From positions 1-64,000 of the forward strand of contig CALLQI010000018.1 of NCBI GenBank assembly GCA_938014885.1: DNA of 64,000 nucleotides, written 5' to 3'. Below are positions 51,436 through 59,613 of the stretch, in pieces (the first letter of the stretch is position 1; every line of letters begins with the position of its first letter). The notes beneath the pieces were generated by a model, which saw only the letters and a program-made list of their open reading frames with translations, was not told where the DNA came from and ran no database searches. The stretch comes from an uncultured bacterium. GTDB taxonomy: Bacteria; Planctomycetota; UBA8742; UBA2392. A program made the translations under genes and the position numbers.

Positions 51436-52626
51436 ATGGCTGACGAATCAAACGTTGACTATGCAAACCTGATCCGCGCGCAGACGCGGCAGGTCGACAT
51501 TGACGCGTTCAAAGAACGCGGCATGAAGAAGGTCAACGTCATCAATGCCAAGAAGATCAATGAACTGATCTCGCAGGCGGTGACGAACATTATCGGCCGG
51601 ATGGAAGACGCCGATATTGCCACGATCAAGGATGACAAAGCCAAGATCGTCATGGACTCGATGGAAGAGTTCAAACGACTCTTCGCCGAGAACAAGAAAG
51701 AACAGGAATCCCAGAACAAGCTGCAGGAAGAGCTTGCCAACCTGCGCGAGGCCGTGACTGCCCGCGAAACCCAGGCCACCAACGCGGCCTCAGCCGTCCA
51801 GTTCCAGGGCATCACCGACGAAATCGCTGAGCTTAAAGCCTTCATGGTCAACCAGGCCAGCAAGGCCCAAAGCCAGGAAATGACCCGGGCGATGATGGTT
51901 GAGCAGCAGCAGCAGATGCTTGAGGATTACTTCAACGACCTGAAGGCACAGCTGGGCACCGCCGGCGGCGGGGCAGCCGTGCAGGCCCAGGCGCTGTCGG
52001 ACGAGAGCACGAAGAAGGCGCTGGAAGAAGCCGTCGGGCGCATGACCGACCTGCTGGAGAAGCAGGAAAAGAACCGCAACGGCGCCACCACCGACGCGCT
52101 GATGCAGGCATTCAAAGACCTGCGCGGCGACCTGGATAAGAAGTTCACTGAGCTCACGTCGGCGATTCGCGACAGCAGCAGCACCATGCGCGAAGACATC
52201 GCCAAGGCCAACGCGGAAGGCCTGAAGGCCGAAATCGCCGGCCTGCGCGCCGACCTGGAAGCCAAGACAGTCGCGGCCGGCACTGCCAACACGGAAGCTC
52301 TGCAGGCCCAGCTGGCCAAGATGGAAGAGATGATGGCCAAGGGCGGCGGCGGAGGCGGCGGCTTCGGCGGCGACCTCAATGACATCGTCAGCAAGCTCGA
52401 AGGCAGCATGTCCAAGAAACTGGCCGAGGCCGGCATCGGCAAGCAGGAAGTCAGTGCCGACGACGCGGTCGCGGTGTCGGGCGTGATGCTGGGTGCGGCA
52501 TTCAAGGGCATGGACGATATCGAATCCAACATCGGCGCCCTCGACGCCAAGAAGAGCACCGACAAAGAAGGCGGCAAGAAGGCCAAAGGCGCGCTCGACG
52601 CACTGCGCAAGCTCAAAGGCAAGTAA
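51436..52626 (+). CDS. Coiled-coil protein of unknown function
   Basis: A 396-residue soluble, highly charged protein. Residues about 75-300 are predicted coiled coil with a Gln-rich centre (EQQQQMLEDYF). A glycine run (about 298-309) is a flexible joint, followed by a short helical region and a Lys-rich end (KKAKGALDALRKLKGK). Near the start, INAKKINELISQAVTNIIGR may be an oligomerisation helix. No signal peptide or membrane segment is seen. A strong terminator follows. It could be a cytoskeletal or scaffold protein; no family is recognised. Confidence 0.78.
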   Translation: MADESNVDYANLIRAQTRQVDIDAFKERGMKKVNVINAKKINELISQAVTNIIGRMEDADIATIKDDKAKIVMDSMEEFKRLFAENKKEQESQNKLQEELANLREAVTARETQATNAASAVQFQGITDEIAELKAFMVNQASKAQSQEMTRAMMVEQQQQMLEDYFNDLKAQLGTAGGGAAVQAQALSDESTKKALEEAVGRMTDLLEKQEKNRNGATTDALMQAFKDLRGDLDKKFTELTSAIRDSSSTMREDIAKANAEGLKAEIAGLRADLEAKTVAAGTANTEALQAQLAKMEEMMAKGGGGGGGFGGDLNDIVSKLEGSMSKKLAEAGIGKQEVSADDAVAVSGVMLGAAFKGMDDIESNIGALDAKKSTDKEGGKKAKGALDALRKLKGK

Positions 52627-52640
52627 CCCTGCAAGTCTGC

Positions 52641-52668
52641 AAAGGCCCGCCGCGAGGCGGGCCTTTTT
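52641..52668 (+). terminator. Strong rho-independent terminator
   Basis: An 11-bp stem (52641-52651 with 52656-52666), loop GCGA and a T-run to 52668, 15 bases past the stop codon. Confidence 0.9.
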
Positions 52669-52715
52669 GTTGCCGTGCCATTGCGGCCGTTCGCCGATCA
52701 CGGAAACTAGACCTC

Positions 52716-53240
52716 ATGTACGTCATCGACGGCTACAACCTGCTGCATGCGTTGGCCCGCTTCCCAGGTGTGTTGCCCGGTGACGGCGATCGCGCCCGTG
52801 CCCGCATGCTTGAGCTGCTGTCGCACCTGTGCCGGCGGGAAAGCACCCGCGCCCGTGTGTACTTCGACGGCACGCCGCCGACCGTGGCCAAGGGCGAGCT
52901 GGCGAACCCCGGTGTGCAGGTCTTCTTCTGCGGGCCTGATTCCGAAAGCGCCGACCGCGCGGTGCGCGACTATGTCGAAGGCGCCAACGAGCCCCGCAAG
53001 CTCAAGGTCGTCAGCAGCGACAACGCCGTCGCCAGCGCCTGCCGCCTGACCGGTGCGACCATCCTGCGCAGTGCCGAGATGGGCGAGCGTTTGGCCGGAT
53101 TGATCCAGAAGAAGGCCGGCGGCGGCAGCGGGCTGGAAAAGCCGACCCGCGGCGCGATCGGCCGCATTGAGCGAGAGATGCTGGACGACATCGGCGACCT
53201 GGCCGAGTTCGAACGCCGCATTCTCGAAGGCGAAGACTGA
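52716..53240 (+). CDS. YacP-like NYN-domain endoribonuclease
   Basis: A 174-residue PIN-like nuclease of the YacP/Rae1 (NYN, DUF901) family, which in Bacillus cuts ribosome-bound mRNA. The acidic-site motifs are VIDGYNLLH at residues 3-11, ARVYFDG near 46-52, SADRAVRDYV near 77-86 and VVSSDNAVASACRLTGA near 98-114. The C-terminus (GAIGRIEREM) is helical. The start at 52716 lacks a good Shine-Dalgarno site. It lies close to rnc, so two RNA nucleases are clustered, though on opposite strands. Confidence 0.88.
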   Translation: MYVIDGYNLLHALARFPGVLPGDGDRARARMLELLSHLCRRESTRARVYFDGTPPTVAKGELANPGVQVFFCGPDSESADRAVRDYVEGANEPRKLKVVSSDNAVASACRLTGATILRSAEMGERLAGLIQKKAGGGSGLEKPTRGAIGRIEREMLDDIGDLAEFERRILEGED

Positions 53241-53245
53241 ACGGG

Positions 53246-53932
53246 CTATGCCGCCTGTTTGCGTGGCGTTGTCGCCGCGTGCAGCAGCGCCGCCGCCAGC
53301 GTCAGCGTGCCCGTCAGCCACAGGGTATGTGCACGCAGCAGGTTGAACGCGGGTTCATCCCTGAGTTCGGACCAGTGCCCCAAGTACAGCACCGAACGCC
53401 GCAGCGGGTCGCCCCCGAATGCGTCCTGGCTGAAGCCAAGCCACGGGCAGCCGTGCAGCGCGTAATCGCGCCAGAGGTGGCCCGGCAATTTCTCGACAAA
53501 GAACGGCAGCCCGCAAAGCAGCAGCCAGCCGATCACCGCCGTTATGCCGGCCGCGAGGTGCAATGCACCAAGGCTGCCGCCAAGTAACGCGCCCGCGCCA
53601 CACCAGATGGCGGTGCGCAAGAACAGCGCGGGCTCAAACAGTGTGAAGCAGGCCGCCAGCAGCACCCCCGCCAGCATGGATGCGCCCGCGCGCTCGCCCG
53701 CATCGCGCAACGAGTTGGCCCGGCCCGAAACAAACGCCCCCAGCGGCAGCGAAAGTGTCACGGCAATCAGCGCCAATGCCGGGCGGTCGGCCGCGGCCAG
53801 CGGCTGCAAGCCGGCCCCGAAGGCCAGCAAAAGCGAGGCTGCGGCGGTGCCGCCGGCAACCAGCGCAAGCCTATTCGTCAGAGTCGTCCTCAAAGTCGTC
53901 CTCAGGGATCGGGACCTCGAGCAAGTCGTCAT
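53246..53932 (-). CDS. Polytopic membrane protein (unknown)
   Basis: A protein of up to 228 residues with about five membrane helices between residues 22 and 220. The loop with LPGHLWRDYALHGCPWLGF may be extracytoplasmic. I recognise no family. The start is uncertain: the ATG at 53932 lies 62 bases inside rnc, while an in-frame TTG at 53893 would cut the overlap to 23 bases. In either case it is translated with rnc on the same strand. Confidence 0.65.
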   Translation of the reverse strand: MTTCSRSRSLRTTLRTTLTNRLALVAGGTAAASLLLAFGAGLQPLAAADRPALALIAVTLSLPLGAFVSGRANSLRDAGERAGASMLAGVLLAACFTLFEPALFLRTAIWCGAGALLGGSLGALHLAAGITAVIGWLLLCGLPFFVEKLPGHLWRDYALHGCPWLGFSQDAFGGDPLRRSVLYLGHWSELRDEPAFNLLRAHTLWLTGTLTLAAALLHAATTPRKQAA

Positions 53933-54695
53933 CGTCGTCGGGGGCCACGTACTCTTTCAGCAGCTCGGAAAGTGCCGCCTTGGCCGCCCGCTGTTCGGCC
54001 TCTTTCTTGTTACGTCCCACACCGGGCCCGTATGTGACACCGTCGATGTTGACCACGACGTGAAATTCTTTCTGGTGGTCGGGGCCCTCTTCGCTGATGA
54101 CCTTGTAATGCGGAGCGCGGTCGTTGCGGGCCTGCACCAGGTGCTGCAGCGCACTCTTGTAGTTCTGCTGGAATTGGTGGGCGGTGATGCTTTCGATGAT
54201 CGGCCCCAGGTCGCGCTCAACAAAGCGGCGCGTCTGCTCCATGCCGCCTTCGAGGTACACGGCGCACAGCAGGGCCTCATACAAGTTGGCAAGGATGCTG
54301 GTGGGCAGGCGGGCCGCACCATCGCGGCGTACACCTTTGCCCAGGTACATCAGTTCGTGAAGGCCCAGTTCACGCACGCGTTCGGCCAGCACGGCGCGGC
54401 TGACGGCGACGGACTTCACCCGCGTCAGCTCACCTTCCGGGAAATCAGGGTACATGCGGTAAAGCATTTCGCTGATGATCAGCCCCAGCACGGCGTCGCC
54501 CAGGAACTCCATGCGTTCGTTGCTGGGGAATTTGCTGGTCTTGCTGCTGCTGTGTGTCAGCGCCATGCGCAGGTGCGCGTAATCCTGGAACTCATGCCCG
54601 AGCAGGCGCTCGGCGCGTTCGAGGCGATCGATTTCGGCGGGTGAAAACCCGGCGCGTTTGCCGGCGGCGGGCCGGTCGGGCTCAGGGACGGGCAT
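53871..54695 (-). CDS. rnc: Ribonuclease III with Asn at a catalytic acid position
   Basis: A 274-residue double-strand RNA endonuclease for rRNA and mRNA processing. The nuclease domain is at residues 18-165 and the signature NERMEFLGDAVL (59-70) keeps Glu63 and Asp67. The second metal site reads SILANLYEALLCAVYLE: Glu140 is present, but the usual Asp before it is Asn137. The double-strand RNA-binding domain covers about 172-245 (NYKSALQHLVQ, GRNKKEAEQRAAKAAL). An acidic tail of about 25 residues ends the chain. AAGGAG precedes the ATG. Confidence 0.92.
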   Translation of the reverse strand: MPVPEPDRPAAGKRAGFSPAEIDRLERAERLLGHEFQDYAHLRMALTHSSSKTSKFPSNERMEFLGDAVLGLIISEMLYRMYPDFPEGELTRVKSVAVSRAVLAERVRELGLHELMYLGKGVRRDGAARLPTSILANLYEALLCAVYLEGGMEQTRRFVERDLGPIIESITAHQFQQNYKSALQHLVQARNDRAPHYKVISEEGPDHQKEFHVVVNIDGVTYGPGVGRNKKEAEQRAAKAALSELLKEYVAPDDDDDLLEVPIPEDDFEDDSDE

Positions 54696-54882
54696 CAGGA
54701 CTCCTTGGCAGGAGGAGTCCGGGTCATCCCCCGCCCGGGCCGCATTTCGGCCACAGGGAGACAGCTCGGACTACTCAGCACGCAATGGTAAGCCAAAACC
54801 CGCAAGCGGCAAGAAGCCAATCCGAGCGCAATTCGCGTGGCTCAACGCTGCCGCTTTGTACGCTGGTGTGCAGGAGCATCCC

Positions 54883-56103
54883 ATGCGACCACTGCCCATG
54901 CGACCATTGCTGCTCGCGATTGCGTTGCTGCTGGTCAGCTCTGTCACCGTGCGGGCCAAAGAACCTGAGCCCGTGACGCTGAACTTCGCCCACACCGGAA
55001 CTCTGGCAACCGAGACCCGCGTGCTCGAGCACGAAATCAAGCTCAGTGGCGACTTCGCCGTCCGCGACGCCGCGGGCAAAGAACTGCCCGCCAGCTACGA
55101 CAAGAAGGCGGGCAAGCTGCTGATTCTCGCCGCGATCCCCGCCGGCGGTGCACAGTTCACGCTGCACCAGGGCGTGAAGTCCAAGGCCAAGCTTCCGTCG
55201 TGGAAGAAGCACAAGACTGAAACCGAAAAGCAGCAGATTGACTTGGGCAAGAAGATCAAACGCGTCACCGCCGAGCTGCAGAACGACCTGCTGAAGCTCG
55301 AGCTGCCGGCCGAGAAAACGATTCACGGCCGCATTGAGCTGAAGGCGCTGAAAGGCAACTGGCACCTGTTCGTGTCGCCGCTGGGGGCCAGCGTCGGCTG
55401 CGTTGAAACGGCCGCCATGGGTGAGGCCGTCGACGAATCCTACCGCAAAGGCGAGCCCTCACATCCCGAAGTGTTCGTCGTGTACCCCAGCATCGCGACC
55501 AAGGCCGAAGTGCTTGAGCCAAACCCATTCCAGCGCACGTTGCGCGTTGAGACCTTCGTGTACGCGCGCAAGAACAGCGACGCCAAACTGGACCTGTTTG
55601 ATGAGACCGGCTTTGAGGCCACACTGACCTGGGGCAGCCCGGTCGTAACCATCCGAAGCTGGCGCAAGCTCAAGACCACATTCTTCAACCACAACGGCGT
55701 AAACCTGAACGAGATCTACCTGGATGCGCTGCCGATCCAACTGCAGTGCGACGCCGAGGCCGAACCCCGCGAACTGGACCTGAAGCCCGGCGGCAAGGTG
55801 GGACCCTTTGACTTCGAACGCACCCTGTGGATGCGCGACAAGACCGGAGCCTGCGTGATTCACCAACCCGACTTCAAGCGCCTCGGCGTGTACAAACCTT
55901 GCACCGTGGCCACGCCCGACCGCATCATGACCGTGATCAGCCAAAGCTGGCATGAAGGCTGGAAGGCCATCGAAATCAAGGCCGGCGACTACAACGACAC
56001 CATGACCATTGCCTGCAACGTCGGCGATTCACCCAAGAAGCTGAAAGACTGGATCACCGAGATTGACCCGCCCGCGCCGCTTGACCCGCCCGCCCCCGAA
56101 TAA
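54883..56103 (+). CDS. Exported protein of unknown function
   Basis: A 406-residue protein with a signal peptide at residues 1-24 (LLLVSSVTVRAK). The mature protein is beta-rich and Lys-rich, with a segment of QQIDLGKKIKRVTAELQND and later FFNHNGVNLNEIYLDALPIQ. It ends in Pro-rich repeats. I recognise no family. AGGAG precedes the ATG at 54883. Its last 50 bases overlap the end of the convergent surface-protein gene, so its Pro-rich tail and the other gene's Arg-rich tail are encoded by the same DNA. Confidence 0.75.
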   Translation: MRPLPMRPLLLAIALLLVSSVTVRAKEPEPVTLNFAHTGTLATETRVLEHEIKLSGDFAVRDAAGKELPASYDKKAGKLLILAAIPAGGAQFTLHQGVKSKAKLPSWKKHKTETEKQQIDLGKKIKRVTAELQNDLLKLELPAEKTIHGRIELKALKGNWHLFVSPLGASVGCVETAAMGEAVDESYRKGEPSHPEVFVVYPSIATKAEVLEPNPFQRTLRVETFVYARKNSDAKLDLFDETGFEATLTWGSPVVTIRSWRKLKTTFFNHNGVNLNEIYLDALPIQLQCDAEAEPRELDLKPGGKVGPFDFERTLWMRDKTGACVIHQPDFKRLGVYKPCTVATPDRIMTVISQSWHEGWKAIEIKAGDYNDTMTIACNVGDSPKKLKDWITEIDPPAPLDPPAPE

Positions 56104-59100
56104 ACCCCCGACGCCTGTGGGCCACGGCCAGCAGCGCAAGAAGCACCACGATCCAGCTGCTGCTTTGCGTGGCCGCGCAGCCTGAGTCCGGCTTGCTGCC
56201 GCCTTTCTCAATGTGGCCGGGTGGCGGCTGCACGATCAGCTCAAAGTAGCGCACGTCGTCACCGCCCAAGGCATCCACCACGCGCAAGCGCAGGCCGAAC
56301 ACCCCGTGCGCAAGCGGCATCCCGGTAAGTTCGCCGGTAGCGCTGAACTGCATGCCGGCGGGCAGTTGCCCTTCGACAATGTCCCAGGTGTAGGGTTGTG
56401 TTCCCAGCGAGGCCGCGACAGTGAACGACCCGTAGTCGCTGCCCGCCTTGGCCAATGGCAACGTGCTGCTGTCAATCCGCACGCCGTTGGGGTCAACTCC
56501 AAGGCCGCGCACTTCAAAGCGGAAGGGCTGCGTGACGGTCGGGTCGTCGTGGGCGAATTCGACGTGGGCAACCTTCAAACCCTTGGCCAGCGGCTCAAAC
56601 GCCACCGTGAAGCCCGTCCATTCGCCGGGTTGCAACACCAGCGTCATCCGGCTGTCGTCAATCACGAAGCTGGCCGCGTGCGCGCCGATCAGCACGGGCG
56701 CACCAAGCGTCAATGGCTGCCAGCCGGTGTTACCGACCAGGATGATCGTTTCAGTGCCCGGGCCCGTGCCTACGTCGCGGGGGGCGAACAGACGACCGCC
56801 GCTGGCGGCCGCACCGTAGTGGATGGTGGTGCCGCCGATGAAGCCCTCGTTCACCGTCACCAGCGGCGTGTTGCCGATGCCTTGGCCCGTGACGTGGAAA
56901 GTGAAGGGCGTGCTTTGGCCGACGTCATTGTGCGCGAACTCGACCATGGCGTCGAACGCGCCAAAGGCCGCCGGGGCAAACAGGACCTGGAATGACGCCC
57001 ATGCGCCGGGTGCGAGAGTCGGCGGCAGAGTCCCCGAAAGGCTGTACGCGGCAGCCCCCGGGCCGGACAGTGTGGGGCTGCCCAGTACCAGGTCCTGATT
57101 TCCGTTGTTCTGGACATGTACCGCAAAGGCGGCCTGCGTACCGGTAACCACCTGGCCGAAGTCGCGGCCGCCCGCCGGCGCGGCCCCATTGGCGATCAGG
57201 CTGCCGGCGGCGTTGTTTTCATGTACCGCCAGCACAGGCCCGTTTCCGATGCCGAGGCCGCTGACGCCGAATTCAAAGGGCGTGCCGGTGTTGGACGCGT
57301 TGTGCGTGAACGTGACGATGGCGCTGCGGGCGCCGACACCGGTAGGCGCAAAGCGCACGGTGAACCAGGTGTCTTGGCCCGACGTCAGCGTGAAGGCCAT
57401 ACCGCCCGTGTACAGTTCGAACTGCGTGGGGTCGGTGCCGGCAAGCGTCGGCGTGCCGACGGTCAACGGCGTGGATGAAGTGTTCTTCAGCCGGATGTAC
57501 AGCCAGCTTGAGGCGCTACCCGCAGTCACGCTGCCGAATGCGCGCAGGCCGCCGGGGGCTGCACCGTTGGCGATCTGCGGCCCGCTGCTGATCGAGTTTT
57601 CGTGCACCCGCAGGCCCGGCAGCGGCGTGGGGCTGGGCGTGATGCGTGTGTTGCAGCGAAGCTCGACCCTTTCGCCGGTGCCCGTCACCGTCCCGCGCAA
57701 AAAGAAGTGCGCGGTCATCTGCGTGAAGGCCACAGTCAGCGGCAGTCCGGACATTTCGAGGATGCCATTCACCGTGGTACTGGCCGCGTTGGCAGCAATG
57801 TTCGTGGTGCCGCCGACGGCCGCAGTCACGCTGCCGTACCAGCTTGCGTTGGCTTCGTAGTGAATCGGCAGGATCCACGCCGACTGCACGTACACGTCGT
57901 TAACGATGCCGATTTCGACACTGTCAATCGTAAGCGCCGGGCCGCCGACGTTGCTGACGTCTACGCTGAAGCCGTGCACATGCCCCGGGTACAGCACCGG
58001 CAGCGGCGCGGGCCAGCCTGTGCCGCTGAAGGTGTTGGGCGATGCAATCACGGCCGGCGCCGCATTGGTCGGCGCTGCGTAGGGCGTGCGCACCACCTCA
58101 AGGTCGTCGATGCACCAGCCCATGTAGCCATACCAGTCCAGCTCGCCGAACATCTCGGGCCCGATGCCGAATCGCACTTGTGCCTGGCTGCAGCCGGCCA
58201 CAACGGCCGAGATGTCCACCAGCTCAAGTGTCCATGCGATGTCCACGGTGGTGGGATAAGCGAAATTGCCGGGGCCAAGGCGGTCCCACACCGTCACCCA
58301 GCCGCCGTTGCCGCGCGCCTGGATGCGGATGCCGGAATGCCCGTTGGCGTGGCTGAGCCAGCGCCGGAAACGCAGCTGCACGGAGGTCTCTTGGCTGCAA
58401 TCAAGCAGCGGCGATGTCGCCCAGGTCTCGAAGTGCAGTCCCTGCTGGTAGGCCTGCCCCGGTGAATCCATCAGCGCCATGTTGTTGGCGCTGCCGGGTG
58501 TGAAGTCCTGCGCGGGCTCGGCGGGGAAGTGGCCGTGAAAGTTGGGCTGCACGGCGTTGCCCGAAGTGCCGGAAACGGTGGCGCGGGCCCAAAGGTGGTC
58601 GTACTGCCAACCGGTTTCGGTGCTGAAGTCGTCCTGGAATGGCAGCGCGTAAGGGGCCGGGTCCACACGCAGTGTCAGCACGCGGCTTGACACGTCAAGT
58701 GCCGCATCCGTGACCTGCACCGTCAACGGGTACAGCACAAGGCCAGTACCCGTGGCCGGGGTGCCCGAGAAGACAAACTCGTCACCGACCTGCGTCAGCG
58801 CAAGCCCTGCGGGCAGCGTGCCTGCGTTTAAACTCCACTGGTAGGGCGGTGTGCCATTGGCAGCCGTGATCGGCGTACCGTAGCTGAGGGTTTCGTGGGC
58901 AATCGGCAGGGTTTCGGTGGCGACCACAAGCTCAGCGGGCGAGACGTCAATCAGCCAATCCTCGACTTCGCCCATGAAGAAGCTGCCGTTGGGTTGCGTG
59001 ACCGGCGGGCCGCCGATGGTGTCCTGCACGGCGATGCGCACGCCCACCTTGTGCAGGCCGTTGCGCGAGAAGTCCTGCGTGGCGTGGATGCGTATGTTGC

Positions 59101-59512
59101 GGATGGTGTACTGCTGGTTGCTCGGGATGCGAAACGGTGAGTACAGGTAAGTTTCGTCAGCGCTGAACATGCCGTCGTCGTTGGCGTCCACGAACGCCAC
59201 CAGGTAGACCATCGCCGGCGCGTGGGTCTGCCCCAGGCCCCACTGGTTGATCGGCGCGTCAATGTAAACGGTCAGGCTGTTGTCGCTTGACCATGAGCTC
59301 CAGCTGTGGGCCCCCACCAGGCCGTCGTCCACATCGCCGGTCCAGGCCGGGCTTACCGGGTTGGTGGTGTCGCTGGTGACGGTGTTGCCCAGCCAGCAGG
59401 TAAGACCGGCGCTCCAGGCGTAGTGGGTACCGTAACTGGCAGGCGCGTCGCCGTACTCCTGCGCGTGCAAAGCAGCGCTGCACAGAATCATGGTGATCAG
59501 AAGGATGCGCAT
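56054..59512 (-). CDS. GEVED/choice-of-anchor D surface protein with Cys-TM-Arg tail
   Basis: A 1152-residue exported protein. After the signal peptide (residues 1-18) come a GEVED domain (about 19-190; YGDAPASYG, ending GEVEDW), a putative Ig domain (about 200-290), a jelly-roll segment resembling MAM (about 300-480), a further beta region, three choice-of-anchor D repeats (about 660-1000) and a last Ig domain (about 1010-1100). The end is SGCAATQSSS, a hydrophobic helix and HRRR, the sorting-tail architecture also seen at 8242-10164, then 15 extra basic residues in the overlap with the convergent gene. GGAGAC precedes the ATG. It is divergent from an HTH regulator. Confidence 0.82.
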   Translation of the reverse strand: MRILLITMILCSAALHAQEYGDAPASYGTHYAWSAGLTCWLGNTVTSDTTNPVSPAWTGDVDDGLVGAHSWSSWSSDNSLTVYIDAPINQWGLGQTHAPAMVYLVAFVDANDDGMFSADETYLYSPFRIPSNQQYTIRNIRIHATQDFSRNGLHKVGVRIAVQDTIGGPPVTQPNGSFFMGEVEDWLIDVSPAELVVATETLPIAHETLSYGTPITAANGTPPYQWSLNAGTLPAGLALTQVGDEFVFSGTPATGTGLVLYPLTVQVTDAALDVSSRVLTLRVDPAPYALPFQDDFSTETGWQYDHLWARATVSGTSGNAVQPNFHGHFPAEPAQDFTPGSANNMALMDSPGQAYQQGLHFETWATSPLLDCSQETSVQLRFRRWLSHANGHSGIRIQARGNGGWVTVWDRLGPGNFAYPTTVDIAWTLELVDISAVVAGCSQAQVRFGIGPEMFGELDWYGYMGWCIDDLEVVRTPYAAPTNAAPAVIASPNTFSGTGWPAPLPVLYPGHVHGFSVDVSNVGGPALTIDSVEIGIVNDVYVQSAWILPIHYEANASWYGSVTAAVGGTTNIAANAASTTVNGILEMSGLPLTVAFTQMTAHFFLRGTVTGTGERVELRCNTRITPSPTPLPGLRVHENSISSGPQIANGAAPGGLRAFGSVTAGSASSWLYIRLKNTSSTPLTVGTPTLAGTDPTQFELYTGGMAFTLTSGQDTWFTVRFAPTGVGARSAIVTFTHNASNTGTPFEFGVSGLGIGNGPVLAVHENNAAGSLIANGAAPAGGRDFGQVVTGTQAAFAVHVQNNGNQDLVLGSPTLSGPGAAAYSLSGTLPPTLAPGAWASFQVLFAPAAFGAFDAMVEFAHNDVGQSTPFTFHVTGQGIGNTPLVTVNEGFIGGTTIHYGAAASGGRLFAPRDVGTGPGTETIILVGNTGWQPLTLGAPVLIGAHAASFVIDDSRMTLVLQPGEWTGFTVAFEPLAKGLKVAHVEFAHDDPTVTQPFRFEVRGLGVDPNGVRIDSSTLPLAKAGSDYGSFTVAASLGTQPYTWDIVEGQLPAGMQFSATGELTGMPLAHGVFGLRLRVVDALGGDDVRYFELIVQPPPGHIEKGGSKPDSGCAATQSSSWIVVLLALLAVAHRRRGFIRGRAGQAARAGQSR

Positions 59513-59591
59513 GGCTGTCTCCGGTTGGTGGCTCAAGGACAAGCCTATCGAAGATCGCAACGGCAAGTCACACTGTTACACCACTCGCATT

Positions 59592-59606
59592 TCATTTTCG
59601 AAATGA
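59592..59606. promoter_or_regulatory. Inverted repeat between surface protein and regulator (copy 2)
   Basis: TCATTT (59592-59597) and AAATGA (59601-59606) flank TCG in the 101-base divergent gap, just before the regulator start at 59614. It is a candidate self-control operator. Copy 1 has a related TTTC...GAAA symmetry but a longer spacer. Confidence 0.4.
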
Positions 59607-59613
59607 GGGGCAA

